64,000 nucleotides of DNA from JACDER01 sp963842575 (GTDB taxonomy: Bacteria > Actinomycetota > Thermoleophilia > Gaiellales > Gaiellaceae). A program made the position numbers and the translations under genes. Below the pieces are notes generated by a model. It worked only from the letters and a program-made list of their open reading frames with translations. It did not search any database and was not told where the DNA came from. The DNA is taken from the NCBI GenBank assembly GCA_963842575.1, contig CAWJGS010000007.1, forward strand, positions 62,001-126,000, written 5' to 3'. Shown in pieces: positions 52,160 to 59,741 of the stretch. Position 1 is the stretch's first letter; every line of letters begins with the position of its first letter.

Positions 52160-52897
52160 GTGCCCGCGCAGCGGGCCGAGGAGGCGCGCGCCGCGATGCT
52201 GGAGCTCTTTCCGGACGGCTTCGAGGAGGAGGAGCGACCCGGCGTGCTCGAACTGGCCGCGTACACCGACGCGGCCGGTGCGACCAGTCTCTGGCGCGCG
52301 TTCGGCGAGTACTCCTGGTCGGAGGTGCCGGAGGACTGGCAGCACCGCTGGCGTGAGTTTCACCGCGCCGTGCGCGTCGGCCCACTCTGGGTCGGCCCCC
52401 CGTGGCTGGAGGCCGAGCCCGACGCGATCGCCGTCGTGATCGACCCCGGCCGCGCCTTCGGGACCGGCGCCCATCCGACAACGCAGCTTTGCCTCCAGCT
52501 CCTGCTCGACCTCGCGCCGCGCGGCGGGAGCGTCATCGACATCGGCTGCGGCTCCGGCGTGCTCTCGATCGCGGCGCGGAAGCTCGGCTTCGAGCCGGTC
52601 ATCGCCCTCGACCACGACCCGGTCACGCTCGAGGCGGCTGCTGAGAATGCGCGCGCGAACGACGTCACGGTCGACCTGCGGCTTGGCGAGGCGCTCGAAA
52701 GCCCTCTGCCGAAGGCCGACATCGCCGTGGCGAACATCTCCGCAACCGCGATCGAGACGCTGGCCGAGCTCCTCGAGGCGCCGCATCTCCTGACCTCCGG
52801 CTACCTGGCCACCGACGGTCCGGAAGCGGCGCGATACCGGCACGTCGAGCGGCGCGAGCTGGACGGCTGGGCCGCCGACTCGTGGAGCCGCGCCTGA
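52160..52897 (+). CDS. prmA: Ribosomal protein L11 methyltransferase
   Basis: PrmA methylates ribosomal protein L11. The product has SAM motif I VIDIGCGSGVLSIAARKLGF, acidic loop VIALDHDPVTLEAAAENARA and the AVANISATAIETLAELLEA segment. The earliest usual start in frame is GTG 52160, but the protein-like sequence begins earlier (VRRVSVTVPAQRAEE), which matches the expected first beta-strand. A CTG at 52130 overlaps the dnaJ stop as CTGA and may be the true start, giving about 255 aa. Confidence 0.85.
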   Translation: MPAQRAEEARAAMLELFPDGFEEEERPGVLELAAYTDAAGATSLWRAFGEYSWSEVPEDWQHRWREFHRAVRVGPLWVGPPWLEAEPDAIAVVIDPGRAFGTGAHPTTQLCLQLLLDLAPRGGSVIDIGCGSGVLSIAARKLGFEPVIALDHDPVTLEAAAENARANDVTVDLRLGEALESPLPKADIAVANISATAIETLAELLEAPHLLTSGYLATDGPEAARYRHVERRELDGWAADSWSRA

Positions 52898-52898
52898 G

Positions 52899-52904
52899 TA
52901 GAGT
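52899..52904 (+). promoter_or_regulatory. -10 box of mtaB
   Basis: TAGAGT lies 9 nt before the mtaB GTG at 52914, giving a nearly leaderless mRNA. Confidence 0.35.
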
Positions 52905-52913
52905 TCGCCCCGC

Positions 52914-54104
52914 GTGGCGTCCTTCTCCGTTCGTTTCCTGGGCTGCAAGGTCTCCTATTCCGACGCGCAGGAGATCCGCGAGCGGCTGCTCCGAGACGGA
53001 CACGCGGAAGCGGCAAGCGGCGCGGATGTGGCCGTGGTCAACGCCTGCTGCGTCACGCACGAGGCTGTGCGGAAGTCGAGGCACGCGGCCGCGCGCGCGG
53101 CGCGCACGCATCGGCGTGTCTTCGTAACGGGCTGCGGCGCCAACCTCGCCGAGGATGGGTTCAAGGGGCTGCCGGACAACGTCACCGTCGTCCGCGGCCG
53201 CAGCGAGACGACTCCGGACCTGGTCGCGGAGGCCGTCGGGCCGATCGGCTGCGTCCAGGCCGACACGGGGATCGACCGCATCCGGGCCTTCGTGAAAGTG
53301 CAGGACGGATGCAGCTTCTCCTGCTCGTTCTGCGTCGTTCCGCTGGTTCGCGGAGAGTCGCGGAGCCGCCCCGCCGCCGCCGTGCTGGCCGAGATCCGCA
53401 AACGCGCCGACCAGGGCCACCGCGAGATCGTCCTGACGGGGATCAACCTCGGCTGCTACCGCGACCGCGCGGCCGGCTACACGCTCGCGCGCCTGATCCG
53501 CGAGGCCGGAAGCCTCCCGGGCGTCGCGCGCCTGCGCCTGTCCTCGATCGAGGTCAACCACGTCGGTCCGGAGCTGATCGCGGCCATGCGCGAGACGCCC
53601 ACCGTCTCGCGCCACCTGCATGTCCCGCTGCAATCGGGGGACGACGCCGTCCTCCAGGCGATGTCGCGCCGGTATACGGCCGCCACGTTTCTGCGGCGGG
53701 TGGAGCACGCGGAGGGCTTCAACCTGACCAGCGACGTCATCGTGGGCTTCCCGGCCGAGGACGAGCCCGCTTTCGAGCGAACGCTCGGCGTGGTCGAGCG
53801 CGCGGGGATCACCAAGGTTCACGTCTTTCCCTACTCGCCCCGTCCGGGCACGCGCACGGCGGCGGCTGACGCGGTCCCGCCCGCGGTGAAGAAGGAGCGG
53901 AGCGCGCGCCTGCGCCGGGCCTCGCAGGCCGCTTGCGTCGCGCACTGGCGGAAGAAGCTCGGCCACGAGGATCTCGTACTGGTCGACCGGCCCGGCCGCG
54001 GATACGGGGACGACTACTCGCCCTGGCTCGTCGAGGCACACCCTGGAGACCTCGTCCGCGCCCGCGCGGGCGCAGTCACCGAGGAGGGGATTCTCGCTGC
54101 CTGA
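52914..54104 (+). CDS. mtaB: tRNA t6A37 methylthiotransferase MtaB
   Basis: A 396-aa radical-SAM methylthiotransferase has the N-terminal UPF0004 domain (VRFLGCKVSYSDAQEIRERL, VVNACCVTHEAVRKSRHAAA), the radical-SAM motif CSFSCSFC (Cys133, 137, 140) and a conserved HVPLQSGDDAVLQAMSRRY. It turns t6A into ms2t6A at position 37 of tRNAs that read ANN codons. The C-terminal TRAM-like part is short. The neighbourhood (dnaJ-prmA-mtaB-yqeY) supports MtaB over MiaB. Confidence 0.93.
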   Translation: MASFSVRFLGCKVSYSDAQEIRERLLRDGHAEAASGADVAVVNACCVTHEAVRKSRHAAARAARTHRRVFVTGCGANLAEDGFKGLPDNVTVVRGRSETTPDLVAEAVGPIGCVQADTGIDRIRAFVKVQDGCSFSCSFCVVPLVRGESRSRPAAAVLAEIRKRADQGHREIVLTGINLGCYRDRAAGYTLARLIREAGSLPGVARLRLSSIEVNHVGPELIAAMRETPTVSRHLHVPLQSGDDAVLQAMSRRYTAATFLRRVEHAEGFNLTSDVIVGFPAEDEPAFERTLGVVERAGITKVHVFPYSPRPGTRTAAADAVPPAVKKERSARLRRASQAACVAHWRKKLGHEDLVLVDRPGRGYGDDYSPWLVEAHPGDLVRARAGAVTEEGILAA

Positions 54105-54408
54105 GGACTGTCTGTTCTGCTCTCTGTATGCCGAGGGCGACCACGTCCATTCCGGAGACGGCTTCGTCGCGATCCGCGACATCAACCCGCAGGCGGACGT
54201 GCACCTGCTCGTCCTCCCCGAGCGCCATGTCTCCAGCTTCAAGGAGATCGGAGACTTCCCCGCCGACGAGGCGAAGCGCATGCTCGAATTCGTCGCCGAG
54301 ACCGCCGAGCGGGCCGGCCTCGAGGACTACCGGCTCGCCGTGCACGTCGGCCCACGCGCCGGCCAGACGGTCTTCCATCTCCATTGGCACATCATGGGAT
54401 CGCCGTGA
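54097..54408 (+). CDS. HIT-family nucleotide-binding protein, probable CTG start
   Basis: A 103-aa protein reads (M)PEDCLFCSLYAEG, then VAIRDINPQADVHLLVLPER and QTVFHLHWHIMG with the His triad. HIT proteins of this class hydrolyse nucleoside phosphoramidates. No ATG, GTG or TTG in frame precedes the conserved start; the CTG at 54097 does, 7 nt after an excellent ribosome site AGGAGGGG (54082-54089). The earliest usual start is GTG 54199, which would cut the fold. It overlaps mtaB by 8 nt. Confidence 0.85.
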   Translation: MPEDCLFCSLYAEGDHVHSGDGFVAIRDINPQADVHLLVLPERHVSSFKEIGDFPADEAKRMLEFVAETAERAGLEDYRLAVHVGPRAGQTVFHLHWHIMGSP

Positions 54409-54848
54409 GCCTGATCGCCCGAATCGAGAACGAGCTCAAGGAGGCGATGCAGGCTCGCGAATCGGAGCGGCGCGACGCGCTGCGTCTCATCCTGGCCGCG
54501 CTGCGCTCGGCCGAGAAGGAGCTGCAGCGCCCGCTGCACGACGACGAGGAGCTGCAGGTGCTGCAACGCGAGCGCAAGCGGCGGGTGGAGGCAGCCGAGG
54601 CGTTTCGCGCCGCCGGGCGCGAGGAGCAGGCCGACGCCGAGGAGAACGAGCTCGAGATCCTCGAGGAGTTCATGCCCGAGCCGCTCAGCGAGGCCGAGCT
54701 CGAGGAGATCGTCGACGACGCGATCGCCGAGGTCGGCGCGACGAGCATGCGGGATATCGGACGGGTCATGGCCGACGTCATGCCGCAGATCGCCGGGCGG
54801 GCAGACGGCTCGGCGGTGAGCCAGCTCGTCCGCGAGAAGCTCGCCTGA
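54405..54848 (+). CDS. GatB/YqeY domain protein
   Basis: A 147-aa protein begins SLIARIENELKEAMQARESE and has the YqeY fold: LRLILAALRSAEKELQ, EEQADAEENELEILEEFMPE and GRVMADVMPQIAGRADGSAV. It resembles the tRNA-binding tail of the GatB amidotransferase and may bind tRNA. The GTG at 54405 overlaps the HIT stop as GTGA. Confidence 0.93.
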   Translation: MSLIARIENELKEAMQARESERRDALRLILAALRSAEKELQRPLHDDEELQVLQRERKRRVEAAEAFRAAGREEQADAEENELEILEEFMPEPLSEAELEEIVDDAIAEVGATSMRDIGRVMADVMPQIAGRADGSAVSQLVREKLA

Positions 54849-55444
54849 GCTCCTTCGACGTCATCGCCCCGGCGCTGGCCGAGCTCGAGGGCTATCCCCA
54901 CCCGTGGTTCGTCTGCGGCGGATGGGCGATCGACCTGTTCGCCGGCGAGGTCACCCGCGAGCACGAGGACCTGGAGGTGGGCGTCTTCCGCCACCATCAA
55001 GCCGCCCTCTACGAGCACTACCGGGACTGGGACTCGTACAAGTCGATTGGCCGCTGGGTTCCGTGGAGTGCGGACGAGCGGCTCGACCTCCCGATCCACC
55101 AGATCCTCTTCCGGCCGCCGGGCGGCAGCACGCCCGAGCCGTGGGAGCCGAACTACGACGAGCGCCAGTTCTTCCTGAACGAGGCCGAGGGCGGGATCTG
55201 GCTGTGCCGGCGCGACCCGCGCATCACGCTCCACGTCCGCCAGCTCGCGCAGCGGAGCCCGGATGGGACGCCCATCGTCGCCCCCGAAGTGCAGCTCCTG
55301 TACAAGGCGCGGCACGCCGCCGCCAAGGACGAGCACGACTTTCGGCTCGTGGCCGACCGCATCCGCGGGACGCGCCGCGCGTGGCTGCGGGACGCACTGG
55401 AGCTCGTTCATCCGGGCCATCGCTGGATCCAGGCCCTTCCCTAG
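54845..55444 (+). CDS. Nucleotidyltransferase-fold protein (aminoglycoside adenylyltransferase-like), probable CTG start
   Basis: The product of about 199 aa reads (M)SSFDVIAPALAELEGYPHPW and FVCGGWAIDLFAGEVTREHE, then DLEVGVFR. G-G-W-A-I-D-x-F-x-G-x-x-T-R-x-H-x-D is the ANT(2'')-like nucleotidyltransferase motif, so it could modify a small molecule or a macromolecule. The only start before the motif is CTG 54845, which overlaps the yqeY TGA as CTGA. It is an insertion in an otherwise conserved block and could be a resistance or toxin-type gene. Confidence 0.75.
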   Translation: MSSFDVIAPALAELEGYPHPWFVCGGWAIDLFAGEVTREHEDLEVGVFRHHQAALYEHYRDWDSYKSIGRWVPWSADERLDLPIHQILFRPPGGSTPEPWEPNYDERQFFLNEAEGGIWLCRRDPRITLHVRQLAQRSPDGTPIVAPEVQLLYKARHAAAKDEHDFRLVADRIRGTRRAWLRDALELVHPGHRWIQALP

Positions 55445-55447
55445 ACT
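55442..55447 (+). promoter_or_regulatory. -10 box of phoH
   Basis: TAGACT, formed partly by the stop codon of the previous gene, lies 7 nt before the phoH GTG at 55455. Confidence 0.45.
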
Positions 55448-55454
55448 GACGCGA

Positions 55455-56414
55455 GTGGAAGAGACACTTCCCGTCTCCAACGAGGTCGCGGCGGAGCTCG
55501 CGGGCGTCGGAGACGGCGTCCTCGACGCGCTGCGCGAGCGCCTGCACTGCACGATCCGCCTGCGCGGCAACGTGCTCACCCTCGAGGGCGAGGAGGAGCA
55601 GGTGTCGGAGGCCCGCGCCGTCGTCGGCGAGCTCGTCGAGCTGGTCGAGGGCGGCCACGACATCGGCCCGGACACGGTCGGCGCGGTCGTGCGTGCGCTC
55701 GACCAGTCGGGCGACCTCCGCGAGGTCTTCGAGGACGTCGTATGGCGGCACCGCGGCAAGAAGATCGCGCCGAAGACGGTGACGCAGAAGAACTACGTGG
55801 ACGCCATCCGCGACCACACCGTCACCTTCGCCATCGGCCCGGCCGGCACCGGCAAGACGTACCTCGCGATGGCGCTCGCGGTCGCGGCCCTGTCCGAGCG
55901 CCTGGTGGGCCGCATCATCCTCACCCGCCCGGCGGTCGAGGCCGGCGAGCGGCTCGGCTTCCTCCCCGGGGACATGCTCGCGAAGGTCGACCCCTATCTG
56001 CGCCCGCTCTTCGACGCCCTGTACGACATGCTGGAGCCCGACCGCCTGAACGCGTACATGGAGCGCGGGACGATCGAGGTCGCGCCACTCGCGTTCATGC
56101 GCGGCCGCACGCTGAACGACTCGTTCATCATCCTCGACGAGGCGCAGAACACGACTCCCGAGCAGATGCAGATGTTCCTGACCCGGCTCGGCTTCGGCTC
56201 CAAGGTCGTCGTCACCGGCGACGTGACCCAGATCGACCTGCCGCGCGAGCAGGCGTCCGGGCTCATTCAGGTACAGGACATTCTTGGCTCGATCGACGGG
56301 ATCGGATTCGTCCGCTTCACGCATGAGGACGTCGTCCGGCACAAGCTCGTCCAGTACATCGTCGAGGCGTACAAGCTCCACTCGGAGGAGACCGGAACGC
56401 AGCGGCGCCGATGA
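55455..56414 (+). CDS. PhoH-family ATPase (PhoL type)
   Basis: A 319-aa protein has an N-terminal KH-like region (RLHCTIRLRGNVLTLEGEEE) and a PhoH ATPase domain: GPAGTGKT (128-135), LTRPAVEAGERLGFLPGDML, FIILDEAQNTTPEQMQMFLT and KVVVTGDVTQIDLP. It is an RNA-associated ATPase that almost always precedes ybeY and acts in ribosome or RNA maturation. Its ATGA overlap with ybeY (56411-56414) is present. Confidence 0.94.
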   Translation: MEETLPVSNEVAAELAGVGDGVLDALRERLHCTIRLRGNVLTLEGEEEQVSEARAVVGELVELVEGGHDIGPDTVGAVVRALDQSGDLREVFEDVVWRHRGKKIAPKTVTQKNYVDAIRDHTVTFAIGPAGTGKTYLAMALAVAALSERLVGRIILTRPAVEAGERLGFLPGDMLAKVDPYLRPLFDALYDMLEPDRLNAYMERGTIEVAPLAFMRGRTLNDSFIILDEAQNTTPEQMQMFLTRLGFGSKVVVTGDVTQIDLPREQASGLIQVQDILGSIDGIGFVRFTHEDVVRHKLVQYIVEAYKLHSEETGTQRRR

Positions 56415-56797
56415 CGGTGGCGATCGAGCTGGCGAACCGGAGCGGCGTCGCCGTCGAGGAGGCGGCCGCGGAGGAGCTCGCCCGTTCGGTGCTCGCAGCG
56501 GAGGGAATCGAGGAGGGTGAGCTCGGAATCGCGTTCGTCGGGCCGGACGAGATCCGCCGCCTGAAGCAGGAACATCTCGGGATCGACGAGGAGACCGACG
56601 TCCTCTCCTTCCCGCTCGACGGCCGGGACGAGCTGCCGGAGGGGGTGCCGCGCCAGCTCGGCGACGCGGTGGTGTGCCCCCAGGTGGTGGGGACGGAATG
56701 GCGCGGGCCGCTCGTCCACGGTCTGCTGCATCTCCTCGGCTACGAGCACGGCCCGGAGATGGAGGACCGCGAGCGCTCGTACGGAGGGTGGTCGTGA
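56411..56797 (+). CDS. ybeY: Endoribonuclease YbeY
   Basis: A 128-aa metalloprotein has the zinc motif HGLLHLLGYEHGPEMEDRER and DEETDVLSFPLDGRDELPEG. YbeY takes part in 16S rRNA 3'-end maturation and ribosome quality control. Its start overlaps phoH and its end overlaps the next gene as GTGA. Confidence 0.95.
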   Translation: MTVAIELANRSGVAVEEAAAEELARSVLAAEGIEEGELGIAFVGPDEIRRLKQEHLGIDEETDVLSFPLDGRDELPEGVPRQLGDAVVCPQVVGTEWRGPLVHGLLHLLGYEHGPEMEDRERSYGGWS

Positions 56798-57564
56798 GCG
56801 CGCCGGTCCGGGAACGCCCGCCGGCGGTCGAGACCCCACCGGAACCGACGCGCCGGCCGTCGCCGACCGTCATCGAGAGCTTCAACTACGCCTTCCAGGG
56901 CGTCGTCCACGCGCTGCGCACGCACCGGAACATGCGCGTGCACGTCGTCATCGCGGCCGCAGTCCTGATCGCCGCGATCGTCCTCGGCGTCTCCCGGCTC
57001 GAGCTGATCGCGCTGCTCCTCTCCATCACGTTCGTCCTCGTCGCCGAGATGCTCAACACCGCGATCGAGAGCGCGATCGACGTGGCCACCACATCGTTCG
57101 ACCCGCTCGCCAAGCTGGCCAAGGACATCGCCGCAGGAGCGGTGCTGATCTCCGCCGTGAACGCGCTCGTCGTCGCCTACCTCGTCTTCTCGAGCGCGAT
57201 CGCGCACCGGAGCGAGCGGCTGCTGCACAGGCTCGCGAACGCGCCGGCGGAGCTGACGCTCATCGCGCTCGTCGTCGTCATCCTCGCGGTGCTCGTGACG
57301 AAGGCGATCACGGGGCGAGGGACGCCCCTGCGAGGCGGGCTTCCCTCCGGCCATGCCGCACTCGCCTTCGCGGGATGGATGGCCGTGACGCTCGTCCTCA
57401 AAGATTCGAGCCACCAGTTCCTCGTGTCGTCGCTCGCACTGATCATGGCGCTGCTCGTCGCCCAGACGCGCGTCGAGTCGGGCGTGCACTCGACGCTCGA
57501 GGTCGCCTACGGCGCTGCGCTCGGCGCGCTGGTCACGCTCGTCCTCTTCCAAGTCGCGCCGTGA
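56794..57564 (+). CDS. Fused diacylglycerol kinase (DgkA-type) and PAP2-type phosphatase
   Basis: The product is 256 aa. The front half is a DgkA-type membrane kinase (SFNYAFQGVVHALRTHRNMR, EMLNTAIESAIDVATTSFDP, LAKDIAAGAVLISAVNALVV), in Gram-positives an undecaprenol kinase. The back half has extra membrane segments with GGLPSGHAALAFAG and ESGVHSTLEVAYGA, the PSGH and HxxxE-type PAP2 motifs. Together they could phosphorylate and dephosphorylate an undecaprenyl lipid carrier. Its GTG at 56794 and its TGA both overlap neighbours as GTGA. Confidence 0.87.
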   Translation: MSAPVRERPPAVETPPEPTRRPSPTVIESFNYAFQGVVHALRTHRNMRVHVVIAAAVLIAAIVLGVSRLELIALLLSITFVLVAEMLNTAIESAIDVATTSFDPLAKLAKDIAAGAVLISAVNALVVAYLVFSSAIAHRSERLLHRLANAPAELTLIALVVVILAVLVTKAITGRGTPLRGGLPSGHAALAFAGWMAVTLVLKDSSHQFLVSSLALIMALLVAQTRVESGVHSTLEVAYGAALGALVTLVLFQVAP

Positions 57565-58422
57565 AGAGCGGGTTCGTCGCCGTCGCGGGGCGTCCGAACG
57601 TCGGGAAGTCGACGCTCGTGAACGCGCTCTGCGGGGGGAAGGTGGCGATCGTGTCCGACAAGCCGCAGACCACGCGGCGCCGGATTCGGGGGATCGTGAA
57701 CGGCGACGACCACCAGCTCGTCCTCGTCGACCTCCCCGGGTTCCAGCGCCCACTCGATCCGTTGACGGAGCACATGCAGCGCACGGTGGACGCGTCGCTC
57801 GAGGACGTCGACGCCACCGTCATCGTCCTGGACGGACGGCAGCGGATCGGCGGCGGCGACCGCTTCGTCGCCAAGCGCGTCTTCGGGCTCGGCGTGCCCG
57901 TCGTGATCGTGCTGAACAAGGTCGACCGAATGAAGCCGGAGGAGATTGCCGCACAGATCGACGCCGCCTCGAAGCTCGGCGACTTCCACGCGCTCCACCC
58001 CGTCAGCGCGCGAACCGGGACGGGCGTGGACGAGCTGCGCGACGAGCTCGTCGGGCTGCTGCCGGAGGGGCCGGCGTACTTTCCGACCGACCAGCGCAGC
58101 GACCTGCCGGTGGAGGTGCAGGTCGCCGAGATAATCCGCGAGAAGGCGCTCGCGCTGACGCGGGAGGAGCTGCCGCATGCGCTCTCGGTCGAGGTCGAGG
58201 AGCTTGGGGACAAGGTCGTGCGGGCGGTCGTGTACGTCGAGACCCAGTCGCAGAAAGGAATCGTCGTCGGCAAGGGCGGGCACGTGGTACGCGAAATCGG
58301 AGTGCGCGCCCGGCCGGAGCTGGAGCCGTTGCTTGGGACGGCGGATATTCCTGGAGCTCCAGGTCAAGGTGAAGGAGAAGTGGCGCTCGGACGAGCGGAT
58401 GCTGGAGCAGCTGGGACTGTGA
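57561..58422 (+). CDS. era: GTPase Era, frameshifted near its C-terminus in this sequence
   Basis: From GTG 57561 the product has G1 GRPNVGKS (10-17), TTRRRIRGIV, G3 DLPGFQRPL, G4 LNKVDRM and the KH domain ending GIVVGKGGHVVREIGVRA. At RPELEPLLG the frame breaks: the other frame continues IFLELQVKVKEKWRSDERML and EQLGL to the TGA at 58422. One extra base in the ACGGCGG at about 58338-58345 explains it. Era binds 16S rRNA and is usually essential, so a sequence error is likelier than a true mutation. The dgkA-era order is normal. Confidence 0.9.
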
Positions 58423-58981
58423 GGAGCCAGCGAGTCGGGGTTGTCGTCGCCCTCACACTCGCGCTGGCGCTCGTCCCGTCTGCGGGTGCCGGCCGGAAGA
58501 CGATCTGGCGCCTCGAGCGCGGCGGACACGCACACCGGATCTGCACGCCGAAGCGCGTGTTCCCGGCTGGCACGTCCTTCATCACGCTCTGCGCCTCGAC
58601 GGATGGCAGACACTGGCGGCCGGTCTTCTCCGCCGAGCTCTGGGCCTATTACGAGTTCTCACCGACGGACGAACGGGGGTCCCACCGCCGGACATGATCG
58701 AGCAGTTCGACTTCAGCGAGGTCGCCGTGAAGATGCGCCATCCGTCGTCCCGTCGCGGATCGCTCACGTTCAACGGCGGCGTCGCCTGGCGTCAGGGATG
58801 TTGTTCATGGAACTACGACAACGACCGGTGGTGGACGATCGACGGAGGCCGCTCGTGGTACCACGGCGGCTCAAAACCGAGCTGTGTCGACCCGTTTCAG
58901 GGTGGCCCGAGGTGGTTCCGATGGCCGCGGACGCTCCCGCCGTGGCCGGCATTCACGGCTCGTATCTGCGTCGCCCACTGA
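58419..58981 (+). CDS. Secreted protein of unknown function, probably frameshifted
   Basis: The ORF from GTG 58419 (GTGA overlap with era) has a signal peptide (MRSQRVGVVVALTLALALVP). The frame ends at 58697 after YYEFSPTDERGSHRRT. Another frame reads TDGRTGVPPPDMIEQFDFSE and runs to 58981 with a Trp/Tyr/Cys-rich end (GGVAWRQGCCSWNYDNDRWW). Inserting one base near 58656-58663 joins them smoothly into a 187-aa product. I do not recognise a family. Two separate small genes (58419-58697 and 58694-58981) remain possible. Confidence 0.55.
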
Positions 58982-59165
58982 CAGCAGGGTACGACACTCG
59001 CATTCCCCACCCAGGGTGGGGAAGGAAGCGTCCACCCGCCACCCACGGCGACCATATCGGCGCAACCGCGACGTGACCGTGCCAGGTTCGCACCAAGTTT
59101 CGCGCTCGGGCGGATACCATCCGAGCGCCGATGGCCTCAGCCGCTGCCCGCCCGGTCACCACATC

Positions 59166-59741
59166 GTGAACCACAACCGCCGCCTCAGCCAGGCCATCTC
59201 GGAGGGCGACGGCATCTCGCTCCTCGTCCCTGTCGAAGACGCCGACGGTGCCCGCACGGCCGAGCAGGACGGAGCCGAAGGCATCGTCGTCAGCCGCGCG
59301 GTGGACGGCATCCGCGAGGCCACCGGCCTCCCCATCCTCTCCCGCAGCGACGTGCGGACCCTCTCGGATGGGACAAGCCTGGACGCCTGCGTCCTCCGGG
59401 CCGACTCCGACGAGGACGCACTGCGTGAGCTCTACGCGCGCCTGTACCAGCTCGGGCTCGAGCCGGTCATCGGCGTGCGCGACGACGAGCAGCTGGAGCT
59501 CGTGCTCGAGGAGCTCGACCCGGAGATCCTCTTGCTCTCCCCCCAGGATGAGGACGAAGATCCGCTCGAGCAGGTCCTCGATCTCCTCCCGGACGTTCCG
59601 GCGGGGAAGCTGGCGATCGCCGAGGTCCAGATTCGCTGGCGCAACGACGTCGACGCGCTCGAGCGCGCAGGCGTCGATGCGGTCATCGTCGAGCGCGCGG
59701 ACGTCTCCCGGCTCGTCGGCGAGGCCCCGCCGGAGGTGTGA
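59166..59741 (+). CDS. TrpC-like TIM-barrel protein of unknown function
   Basis: The 191-aa product from GTG 59166 resembles part of indole-3-glycerol-phosphate synthase: EQDGAEGIVVSRAVDGIREA, TGLPILSRSDVRTL, LYQLGLEPVIGVRDDEQLEL and VDALERAGVDAVIVERADVS line up with IGPS barrel strands. The strand-2 and strand-6 catalytic Lys/Glu positions seem to be lost, so it may not be an IGPS. It overlaps the next gene as GTGA, linking it to a membrane glycosyltransferase. The frame upstream to 58884 is spurious, and the 184 nt before it show no gene. Confidence 0.68.
   Translation: MNHNRRLSQAISEGDGISLLVPVEDADGARTAEQDGAEGIVVSRAVDGIREATGLPILSRSDVRTLSDGTSLDACVLRADSDEDALRELYARLYQLGLEPVIGVRDDEQLELVLEELDPEILLLSPQDEDEDPLEQVLDLLPDVPAGKLAIAEVQIRWRNDVDALERAGVDAVIVERADVSRLVGEAPPEV

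Noticed and set aside
58982..59165. A coding extension of the TrpC-like gene to 58884
   Set aside because: The upstream part is Arg/Ser/His-rich and lacks any similarity; the natural start is the GTG at 59166.
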